A DNA stretch of 16,197 nt, taken from positions 1 to 16,197 of the forward strand of contig DATAEG010000034.1 in the NCBI GenBank assembly GCA_036258135.1, read 5' to 3'. The notes below the pieces were generated by a model. The model did not search any database. It worked only from the letters and a program-made list of their open reading frames with translations, and had not been told where the DNA came from. The DNA comes from DATAEG01 sp036258135 (GTDB lineage Bacteria; Actinomycetota; Actinomycetes; Mycobacteriales; Jatrophihabitantaceae). Shown one piece after another: positions 1-5,999 of this stretch; within the stretch, counting starts at the first letter, position 1; every line of letters starts with the position of its first letter. The position numbers and the translations under genes were made by a program.

Positions 1-1
1 C

Positions 2-799
2 CCGAGCGGATCCGTCACCGCGACCGTGTCGAAGAAGGAAGACCTGTCCGCATTGCTGCCCGCCAAGATCAAGTCCGCGGGCAAGCTCGTGGTCGGCGTG
101 AACGTGCCGTACACGCCGAACGAGTACAAGCAAGGTGGGAAGATCGTCGGTTTCGACGTGGACCTTTTGGACGCCACCGCCAAGGTGCTTGGCCTGACCA
201 CCGAGTACCGCGAGGCGGACTTCCCCAAGATCGTTCCGGCCGTCGAGGCCGGGACCTACGACATCGGCATGTCGTCGTTCACCGACAACAAGCTACGTGA
301 GAAGACTGTCGATTTCGTGGACTACTTCTCCGCCGGCATCCAGTGGGCGGCGCCGGCCGGCAAGACGGTCGACCCGACGAACGCGTGCGGCCTGAAGGTG
401 TCCGTCCAGTCCGGCACCACTGAGGCCGACGACGAGTTGCCGGCGAAGAGCAAGGCCTGCACCTCGGCGGGCAAGAAGGCGATCACGATCGTCAAGTTCG
501 AGAACCAGGACGACGCCACCAACGCCGTCGCCTTGGGCAGGGTCACCGCGATGAGCGCCGACTCGCCGGTGACGCTCTACGCGATCAAACAGAGCGGCGG
601 CAAGTTGGTGAAGGCGGGCGTCGTCATGGAGGCCGCGCCGTACGGCTGGCCGATCGCCAAGGGCTCGCAGCTGGTGCAGGCGATGCAAAAGGCGCTGCAG
701 TCGCTTATGGACAGCGGGGTCTACACGCAGATCTGCCAGAAGTGGGGTCTCGAGGACGGCGCCATCAAGACCGCCAGCGTCAACGGCGCGATCAACTGA
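2..799 (+). CDS. Amino acid ABC transporter substrate-binding protein (5' end missing)
   Basis: This is the extracytoplasmic solute receptor of a polar amino acid ABC importer (periplasmic-binding-protein type 2 fold, SBP family 3). The reading frame is open to the first base of the window, so the signal peptide or lipobox lies upstream. A GTG at 26 is in frame but would start inside the mature domain, so I treat the gene as truncated; 265 residues are visible. Family hallmarks are the opening strand LVVGVNVPYTPNEY, the GFDVDLLDA ligand-lobe helix, FPKIVPAVEAGTYDIGMSS, and a C-terminal helix ending in CQKWGLEDGAI. Two cysteines (in NACGLKV and SKACTSA) could form a disulfide. It is followed seven bases later by the permease. 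The substrate cannot be read from sequence; basic or polar amino acids are typical of the family, and the lysine-catabolic neighbourhood makes lysine a reasonable guess. Confidence 0.9.
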   Translation, partial: PSGSVTATVSKKEDLSALLPAKIKSAGKLVVGVNVPYTPNEYKQGGKIVGFDVDLLDATAKVLGLTTEYREADFPKIVPAVEAGTYDIGMSSFTDNKLREKTVDFVDYFSAGIQWAAPAGKTVDPTNACGLKVSVQSGTTEADDELPAKSKACTSAGKKAITIVKFENQDDATNAVALGRVTAMSADSPVTLYAIKQSGGKLVKAGVVMEAAPYGWPIAKGSQLVQAMQKALQSLMDSGVYTQICQKWGLEDGAIKTASVNGAIN

Positions 800-806
800 C
801 GTTCCG

Positions 807-1739
807 ATGACCGTCACAACGGAAACGGCCACCGTTGCCGACGACTCGACGATCGACGCCGTCCCCCTCCGCCATCCCTGGCGCTGGGTGGCGGCGGTCG
901 TCCTCCTCGGATTAGTCGGCCTGTTCATCTACGGCGCGGCCACCAACCCGAGGTTCCACTGGGACACCTACCGTCAGTACCTTTTCGACCAGCGCATCAC
1001 GCGTGCGGCCTGGAACACACTGCAGCTGACGTTCTGGGCGATGCTCATCGGCGTGGCGCTCGGCGTGGTGCTGGCCGTGATGCGGCTCTCGCCGAACCCG
1101 GTGCTCAAGTCGTTCGCCTGGGTCTACCTGTGGATCTTCCGGGGCACACCGGTATATGTGCAGCTGGTCTTCTGGGGCCTGTTCAGCTCGCTGTACCCGC
1201 AGCTGGCCCCTGGAGTGCCGTTCATCCACCAATTCACGCATCTGAACATCCAGCAGGTCAACGCGGCGTTCTACTTCGCCATCATCGGGCTGAGCCTGAA
1301 CGAGGCGGCGTATATGGCCGAGATCGTTCGGGCCGGCATCACGTCGGTTGATCCGGGCCAGAGCGAGGCGGCGTCGGCACTGGGCATGACCTGGACGCTG
1401 GAGATGCGGCGCATCGTGTTGCCGCAGGCCATGCGCGTGATCATCCCGCCCACCGGCAACGAGCTGATCAGCATGCTCAAGACCACGTCACTGGTCACCG
1501 CGGTGCCGTACACCCTCGACCTTTATGAGTCCCAGCGGCAGATTGCGGGCGTGCTGTACCGGCCCGTCCCGCTACTGCTGGTCGCGTCTACGTGGTACCT
1601 GGCCATCACCAGCGTGCTGATGGTGGGCCAGTACTTCTTGGAGCGGCACTACAGCCGGGGCTACTCCCGTCAACTCACCGGTCGGCAGCGCCGGGCGATG
1701 ATGCAGAAGAGCCAGAACGCGCAGGTGCCGGCAAGATGA
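807..1739 (+). CDS. Amino acid ABC transporter permease (His/Glu/Gln/Arg/opine family)
   Basis: This is the inner-membrane permease subunit of the importer, 310 residues. A roughly 25-residue cytoplasmic N-terminus precedes the first hydrophobic segment (about 27-45). The HisM/GlnP-type core starts at TLQLTFWAMLIGVALGVVLA (71-90) and continues with the family motif FRGTPVYVQLVFW (111-123). The ATPase-docking EAA loop lies at about 187-210 (EAASALGMTW followed by IVLPQAMRVIIPP). The last membrane segments are at about 228-235 and 255-276, and the tail is Arg/Lys-rich and cytoplasmic. There is no clear Shine-Dalgarno before the ATG, which lies seven bases after the binding-protein stop, so translational coupling is likely. 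Its stop overlaps the ATPase start (ATGA). One TTA leucine codon (codon 36) is present. A single permease gene implies a homodimeric channel unless a partner lies outside the window. Confidence 0.93.
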   Translation: MTVTTETATVADDSTIDAVPLRHPWRWVAAVVLLGLVGLFIYGAATNPRFHWDTYRQYLFDQRITRAAWNTLQLTFWAMLIGVALGVVLAVMRLSPNPVLKSFAWVYLWIFRGTPVYVQLVFWGLFSSLYPQLAPGVPFIHQFTHLNIQQVNAAFYFAIIGLSLNEAAYMAEIVRAGITSVDPGQSEAASALGMTWTLEMRRIVLPQAMRVIIPPTGNELISMLKTTSLVTAVPYTLDLYESQRQIAGVLYRPVPLLLVASTWYLAITSVLMVGQYFLERHYSRGYSRQLTGRQRRAMMQKSQNAQVPAR

Positions 1740-2500
1740 CCGAGCCCTTGGTACGCGCCGAGAAGGTGCACAAGCGGTTCGGTCCGCTGGAGGTGCTGAA
1801 GGGGGTCTCCCTGACCGTCGGCAAGGGAGACGTGATGTGCATGATCGGCCCGTCCGGCTCGGGCAAGACCACGTTCCTGCGCTGCATCAACCACTTGGAG
1901 ACGATCAGCGGTGGGCGGCTGTACGTCGACGGCGTGCTTGTCGGGTTCGTGGAGCGCCACGGCAAGCTGCACGAACTGCACCCGCGCGATATCGCCAAGC
2001 AGCGGCGTGAGATCGGCATGGTCTTCCAGCACTTCAACCTCTTCCCGCATATGACTGCGCTGGAGAACTGCATCGAGGCGCCGAACCGCGTGCAGGGACG
2101 CAAGAAGAAAGAGGTTGTCGGGGAGGCCAGGGCGCTGCTCGACAAGGTCGGGCTGTCCGACAAGGCCGAGGTGTACCCGGCCCAGCTCTCCGGTGGGCAG
2201 AAGCAGCGGGTGGCCATCGCTCGCGCGCTGGCCATGAAGCCGAAGCTCATGCTCTTCGACGAGCCCACTTCCGCGCTCGACCCGGAGCTAGTCGGCGAGG
2301 TGCTCGACGTGATGAAGCAACTCGCCCGCGAGGGCATGACCATGGTGGTCGTCACCCACGAGATGGGCTTCGCCCGGGAGGTCGGCGACCAGCTCGTCTT
2401 CATGGACGAGGGCGTGGTCGTCGAGGCGGGCAAGCCGCGTGACGTGCTCGTCAACCCGCAGCACGAACGGACGAAGACCTTCCTGTCCAAGGTGTTGTGA
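1736..2500 (+). CDS. Amino acid ABC transporter ATP-binding protein
   Basis: This is the cytoplasmic ATPase of the polar amino acid importer, 254 residues, a normal GlnQ/HisP length. Visible motifs are Walker A GPSGSGKT (38-45), the Q-loop glutamine in MVFQHFNLFPHMTALEN (Q98), the ABC signature LSGGQKQRVAIARAL (151-165), Walker B LMLFDEPTSALDPE (171-184) and the H-loop VTHEM (H208). The insertion VLVGFVERHGKLHELHPRD (67-85) between Walker A and the Q-loop is longer than in many GlnQ proteins. I chose the ATG at 1736, which overlaps the permease stop by four bases; an upstream in-frame start at 1592 would run far into the permease gene and is not needed. It is the third gene of the import operon and is followed by a strong hairpin. 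Confidence 0.95.
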   Translation: MTEPLVRAEKVHKRFGPLEVLKGVSLTVGKGDVMCMIGPSGSGKTTFLRCINHLETISGGRLYVDGVLVGFVERHGKLHELHPRDIAKQRREIGMVFQHFNLFPHMTALENCIEAPNRVQGRKKKEVVGEARALLDKVGLSDKAEVYPAQLSGGQKQRVAIARALAMKPKLMLFDEPTSALDPELVGEVLDVMKQLAREGMTMVVVTHEMGFAREVGDQLVFMDEGVVVEAGKPRDVLVNPQHERTKTFLSKVL

Positions 2501-2503
2501 AGA

Positions 2504-2548
2504 CCCCACGAAGACGCTCCGCAGACCACGCTCCGCGTCTTCGCGGGG
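2504..2548 (+). terminator. Hairpin between importer operon and FAD oxidoreductase; terminator or RBS-occluding structure
   Basis: The left arm CCCCACGAAGACGC (2504-2517) pairs with GCGTCTTCGCGGGG (2535-2548): 13 of 14 pairs, with one A/C mismatch and a 17-base loop. It begins four bases after the ATPase stop. There is no T-run after it, so it is not a classical intrinsic terminator, although GC-rich actinobacterial terminators often lack one. The right arm contains the G-run (2545-2549) that is the only Shine-Dalgarno-like sequence before the ATG at 2556, so folding could also hide the ribosome site of the downstream gene. Which role applies is not decidable from sequence. Confidence 0.6.
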
Positions 2549-2555
2549 GCCCCGG

Positions 2556-3707
2556 ATGAGAAGTCTGGTCGGCTGGGATTCCGACCCGGCGGTCGCGGCC
2601 TGGCCCGGGTTGCCGCCGCTGGCTGGCGACGCCACCGCCGACGCCTGCGTGGTGGGCCTCGGGGGATCGGGGCTGGCCGCGGTGGAGGCGTTCGCTGACG
2701 CGGATTTGTCGGTGATCGGCGTAGACGCCGGGCGTGTGGGAGCGGGCGCGGCTGGCCGCAATGGCGGGTTCCTGCTCGGCGGCGGCGCGCCGGCGTTCCA
2801 CGAGGCGGTCCGCCGCTGGGGCGAGGACCTCGCGATTGTGTTGTATCGGGCCACTCTGGCCGAGCTGGACCGGCTGGCCGACGACCTCGGCCCGGACGTG
2901 CGCCGGGCCGGGTCGATCCGGCTGGCCGGGCTGCCCGGTGGGGACGAGGACCGATCGGCCGAGTCGGCCGACTGCGCCCGTCAAGAGCAGGCCATGCGGG
3001 CCGCCGGCCTGGCCGTGGAGCGGTACGCGGGACCGTTGGGCGAGGGCCTCTTCTTCCCCGCCGACGCCCAGGTGAACCCGGCGCGGCGCATCGTGCGCAC
3101 CGCGGAGCGGCTGGCCGGGCGAGCCCGGCTGCACGAGAGGACGACGGTCCGCGCTGTCCGGGCCGGGTCGGTGGTCACGGACGCGGGCGAGGTGTCGGCC
3201 GGTCTCGTCGTTGTCGCGGTCGACGGCCGGCTCGAGTTGCTGCTGCCGCAACTGGCAGATCTCGTCCGCACGGCGCGGCTCCAGATGCTGTCGACGGCAC
3301 CGGTGCCGACCGGGCGGCTGCCCTGCCCAGTCTATGCCCGGTGGGGCTATGACTACGCCCAGCAGGACGCCGCCGGCCGCGTGTACGTCGGGGCGGGACG
3401 GGACCGCTTCGTCGACGCCGAGTGGACGCCGGACACCGAGCCCACCGAGGCGGTCCAGCGTTACGCCGAGGAGGTGGCGGCTCGGATGGCCGGGCAGCCG
3501 GTCGACGTCGCGGCCCGCTGGGCGGCCTCGGTCGGGTTCACTGAGGACGGCCGCGCCCTGTGCCTGCCCGTGGACGACGGCGTGATCGCCTGCGGCGGCT
3601 ACAGCGGGACCGGCAATCTGGTCGGGCCGGTGGCGGCGCGAGTCGCGGTGGCCTGGCTTCTCGACGGAACTGGGCCGCCGGCCTACTTCCGCTCAGACCC
3701 CACGTAA
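2556..3707 (+). CDS. FAD-dependent oxidoreductase, DAO family (amino-acid/amine oxidase-like)
   Basis: This flavoprotein has 383 residues and belongs to the D-amino-acid oxidase/glycine oxidase/PuuB-like superfamily, which oxidises C-N bonds of amino acids or amines. The N-terminal Rossmann motif is ACVVGLGGSGLAAVEAF (30-46), with GLGGSG at 34-39. The second FAD motif GAGAAGRNGGFLLGG (62-76) is typical of the PuuB/OrdL branch. The C-terminal FAD-binding segment CGGYSGTGNLVGPVAARVA lies near the end. The start is the ATG at 2556, about 56 bases after the ATPase stop, with a G-run as ribosome site; the frame is open further upstream but runs into the ATPase gene. Its 3' end overlaps the convergent LysR gene by 15 bases. 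Known relatives in lysine catabolism include the pipecolate oxidase AmaA, so oxidation of pipecolate or another cyclic or secondary amine is an attractive but unproved role. Confidence 0.85.
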   Translation: MRSLVGWDSDPAVAAWPGLPPLAGDATADACVVGLGGSGLAAVEAFADADLSVIGVDAGRVGAGAAGRNGGFLLGGGAPAFHEAVRRWGEDLAIVLYRATLAELDRLADDLGPDVRRAGSIRLAGLPGGDEDRSAESADCARQEQAMRAAGLAVERYAGPLGEGLFFPADAQVNPARRIVRTAERLAGRARLHERTTVRAVRAGSVVTDAGEVSAGLVVVAVDGRLELLLPQLADLVRTARLQMLSTAPVPTGRLPCPVYARWGYDYAQQDAAGRVYVGAGRDRFVDAEWTPDTEPTEAVQRYAEEVAARMAGQPVDVAARWAASVGFTEDGRALCLPVDDGVIACGGYSGTGNLVGPVAARVAVAWLLDGTGPPAYFRSDPT

Positions 3708-4571
3708 CGCCGCCAGCATAGGCGCCAAAAGGGGATTGGCCGCCGTCGGCCGATGCACGACGTCCACGCGGCGCCGCAGCGGACGTCCGGCCAGCGGCAC
3801 CGCCCGGACGGCACGGTCCGGCGCCACCCCGAGCTCCGGCACGACCGCCACGCCCAACGCGGCGCCCACCAGTCCTCGCATCACCGCGTAATCGTTGCTG
3901 CGGAAGCTCACGCGCGGCCGAAACCGGGCGGCGGCACACATCCGGTCGAGGTTGGCCGCGCCCGCCGAGCCCTCCAGAGGAGCCACGAACGTCTCGTCCC
4001 GCAGGTCGGCCAGCCGGACCGACACGCTGACGTCGCGGCGCGAGGCGGGCAGCAGGACGCGCAACGGCTCGTGACGCAGCGCCACCCGGACCAGCGTCCC
4101 GAAGTCGGCGGACACAAGGTCGTACTCGTACACCAGGGCGAGATCGAGCCGGCCATCCTGCACCTGAGGAACGAGCAGCTCTGGCTCCCCCTCGACGAGC
4201 TCGACCTCAGCGCCCGGCGTCAGTCGTCGCAGCGCGGCCAGGGCCCGTGGCAGGATCGTCGCACCCGCGGTCGGGAACGCGCCTACCCGCAGCCGGCCCT
4301 CCTCGCCGCGGGCCATCCCGGCGATCTCGCGCTCCGCGGCGGCCAGATCGGCGAGCGGGCCGCCGGCGAGCTCGGCCAGGCGTTGCGCCGCCGCCGTCGG
4401 CCGAACCTGGTGCGGCAGGCGTTCGAACAGCGGCACCCCGCAGGCCCGTTCCAACGCCGCCATTTGTTGCGAGACGGCCGAGGGCGTGTACTGGAGCTGG
4501 GTGGCCGCCGCCGCGAAGGACCCGGCATCTACTACTGCCCGCAGGGTCGTCAGCTGGGTAGGATCGAGCAC
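3693..4571 (-). CDS. LysR family transcriptional regulator (first)
   Basis: This LysR-type regulator has 292 residues, a normal family length. The N-terminal winged HTH covers about residues 1-60: LDPTQLTTLRAVVDAGSFAAAA followed by the recognition segment YTPSAVSQQMAALE (28-41). An effector-binding periplasmic-binding-like domain runs from about residue 90 (RLRVGAFPTAGATILP) to the end. The start is a GTG at 4571 with a TAAGG Shine-Dalgarno-like sequence seven bases upstream on the minus strand. It is transcribed away from the 4652-9832 catabolic operon across an 80-base gap holding a perfect T-N11-A dyad, the usual arrangement for a LysR activator of its divergent neighbour. It converges on and slightly overlaps the FAD oxidoreductase gene. 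The inferred effector is a pathway intermediate, for example 2-aminoadipate or 2-oxoadipate; this is not visible in the sequence. Confidence 0.92.
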   Translation of the reverse strand: MLDPTQLTTLRAVVDAGSFAAAATQLQYTPSAVSQQMAALERACGVPLFERLPHQVRPTAAAQRLAELAGGPLADLAAAEREIAGMARGEEGRLRVGAFPTAGATILPRALAALRRLTPGAEVELVEGEPELLVPQVQDGRLDLALVYEYDLVSADFGTLVRVALRHEPLRVLLPASRRDVSVSVRLADLRDETFVAPLEGSAGAANLDRMCAAARFRPRVSFRSNDYAVMRGLVGAALGVAVVPELGVAPDRAVRAVPLAGRPLRRRVDVVHRPTAANPLLAPMLAALRGV

Positions 4572-4580
4572 AAGCAGACC

Positions 4581-4595
4581 TTACGCTCAACGTAA
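4581..4595. promoter_or_regulatory. LysR-type dyad (T-N11-A box), likely regulator binding site
   Basis: TTACG-CTCAA-CGTAA is a perfect 5-bp inverted repeat with a 5-base spacer and fits the T-N11-A consensus of LysR-family recognition sites. It lies ten bases upstream of the minus-strand LysR start and overlaps that gene's ribosome-site region, which would give autorepression. Its centre (4588) lies 64 bases upstream of the GTG at 4652, which I propose as a leaderless transcription start. The standard LysR recognition site is centred near -65, so the geometry fits activation of the rightward operon. Confidence 0.6.
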
Positions 4596-4606
4596 TGAAG
4601 TTAAGC
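4594..4606. repeat. Copy 1 of a 13-base motif shared by two LysR control regions
   Basis: AATGAAGTTAAGC here matches AATGATGTTAAGC at 12641-12653 at 12 of 13 bases and in the same orientation. It lies directly beside the T-N11-A dyad, about 46-58 bases upstream of the operon's first codon, where the second (activation) contact of a LysR tetramer would be expected. It is a candidate shared regulatory site. Confidence 0.4.
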
Positions 4607-4616
4607 GCTGCTCATC

Positions 4617-4645
4617 TTGGCCAGGAGCCTCGTTTCGCCGAGAAT
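4617..4645 (+). promoter_or_regulatory. Candidate promoter of the 4652-9832 operon
   Basis: TTGGCC (4617-4622) as -35 and GAGAAT (4640-4645) as -10 are separated by 17 bases, and each matches the housekeeping consensus at 4 of 6 positions. The -10 ends six bases before the GTG start at 4652, which predicts a leaderless transcript. This is consistent with the absence of a properly spaced Shine-Dalgarno: GAGAG abuts the GTG directly. The weak hexamers fit a promoter that needs an activator. Confidence 0.35.
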
Positions 4646-4651
4646 TGAGAG

Positions 4652-5980
4652 GTGACCGACTTCGACTGGCAACTGCACCCTGACGCTGAAGCTCTCGTGG
4701 ACCGCCTGCTCGACCAGGCGACGGACCGCAGCCGGTGGCTCGCCGACTTCCGCACCACGCTGGACGCGCGCACTTCGACCCGCATTCAGGACTGGCTGGA
4801 TCACCTCGCCGCCCCGGTCGCGGCCGCCGAACTGGCCGCCGTCGGGTACATCGAGGGATGGCAGAGTGCGCCGGGTGTCTGGCGCCACCCGGGTGCGGAG
4901 CTGCCTGCGATCGTCATGGCGCCGGCCTACCGGGTCGCGCTGCGGGTCGATGACGCGGCCGCCGCGGCGCAGGCCAATGGCTCGGACCACTCCGTCGCAG
5001 GCTCGCCGCTTAGCGGATACCGCGAGGTAGAGCTGCACGACGAGCGTGAGGTCGCCGTCATGGCCGTGGAGCGCCGGTCCTGGGCCGCGGGCGTCATGCC
5101 CGTCATGTTCACCGACGCTGAGCGCGCGGCGGCCAGCGAGGCATGGCAGATACTGGCCGAGCGGCCGCGCACCCGGCTTGGAGCGGACGGCGTCGACGCG
5201 CAGCTGCCGTTCGCCGAGCGCGCCGTCGAGATGGTCGGCGCCGACCTCGCGGCCTCGTACTTTCTGCAGCTGGAGCGGGAGTTCTGGCAGCGCTCCAACA
5301 CCGCTGGGATGTTGCAGCACGCCCGCCAGGACCGGCTGGGCCTGGGCTGGGGCAACAACGACCACCACACGTTCCGATCGTCGCGGACCGCGTTCCGTCC
5401 CCTGGTGCAGTTCCTGACCACCCTAGGATTCGGCTTGCGCGAGCGCTTCTACGCCGGCGCCGAGGCCGGCTGGGGCGCGCAGGTGCTCGAGCATCCGGGT
5501 TGCGGCGGCGTGATCTTCGCCGACGTGGACCTGACGCCGTCCGAGGTCGAAATCGACTTCGCGCGCATGCCGCTGGCCGAGCCTCGGGAGTACGGCACGG
5601 TGGGCATGTGGTGTGCGCTGCACGGCGAGTCCGTCCTCGAGGCGGGCATGCACCACCTCGAGGGGCAGTTCGAGTTCGACGGGCTGCGCGCCGAGCTGGC
5701 CGGCCGCGGGGTGACGAGTATGGTCCCGTTCTCCGACTCCGCCCACCTGCGCCAGGCGTTCACCGAAGCCGAGGTGTGGAAGGTGCCCCAGGAGCGGCTC
5801 GAAGCGCTCGTTGAAGCCGGGCACCTGACGCCGGAGCGTGCGGCCGAGATCGGCCGCGACGGCGCCGCCGGTTCGCACCTGGAGAACCTGTCCCGCCGCG
5901 GAGGCTTCAAGGGCTTCAACCAGCACAATGTCTCGACGACCATGCGCGCCACCCACCCGCGCGACTACGTGCCGCGCTGA
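4652..5980 (+). CDS. DUF1338/VOC-like protein, putative 2-oxoadipate dioxygenase/decarboxylase (HglS-like)
   Basis: This 442-residue protein opens the catabolic operon. I place it near the DUF1338 family, whose characterised member HglS is an Fe(II) enzyme converting 2-oxoadipate to D-2-hydroxyglutarate and CO2. The basis is the segment NNDHHTFRSSR (235-245), resembling the family's NDH-x-ALRT metal motif, followed by LGF-RERFYAGAEAGWGAQVLEHP (258-282) and, in a second half-domain, AGMHHLEGQFEFDGL (331-345), where NHxT-type His residues sit in the family. Candidate metal ligands are H238, H334 or H335, and a nearby Glu such as E280 or E337. Residues 1-230 contain no domain I recognise, and similarity to Pseudomonas HglS is not obvious by eye, so this is a divergent member at best. 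An in-frame stop at 4646 makes the GTG at 4652 the most upstream start. The next gene encodes a D-2-hydroxyglutarate dehydrogenase-like enzyme, which strongly supports the assignment. Confidence 0.55.
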   Translation: MTDFDWQLHPDAEALVDRLLDQATDRSRWLADFRTTLDARTSTRIQDWLDHLAAPVAAAELAAVGYIEGWQSAPGVWRHPGAELPAIVMAPAYRVALRVDDAAAAAQANGSDHSVAGSPLSGYREVELHDEREVAVMAVERRSWAAGVMPVMFTDAERAAASEAWQILAERPRTRLGADGVDAQLPFAERAVEMVGADLAASYFLQLEREFWQRSNTAGMLQHARQDRLGLGWGNNDHHTFRSSRTAFRPLVQFLTTLGFGLRERFYAGAEAGWGAQVLEHPGCGGVIFADVDLTPSEVEIDFARMPLAEPREYGTVGMWCALHGESVLEAGMHHLEGQFEFDGLRAELAGRGVTSMVPFSDSAHLRQAFTEAEVWKVPQERLEALVEAGHLTPERAAEIGRDGAAGSHLENLSRRGGFKGFNQHNVSTTMRATHPRDYVPR

Positions 5981-5999
5981 CACCGGCGAGAATGTGGCG

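Noticed and set aside
5838..5999. Upstream extension of the FAD/Fe-S dehydrogenase frame to an ATG at 5838
   Set aside because: The extension lies inside the preceding gene in another frame and is not dehydrogenase-like. The GTG at 6000 starts at the expected N-terminus and has a reasonably spaced GAG.
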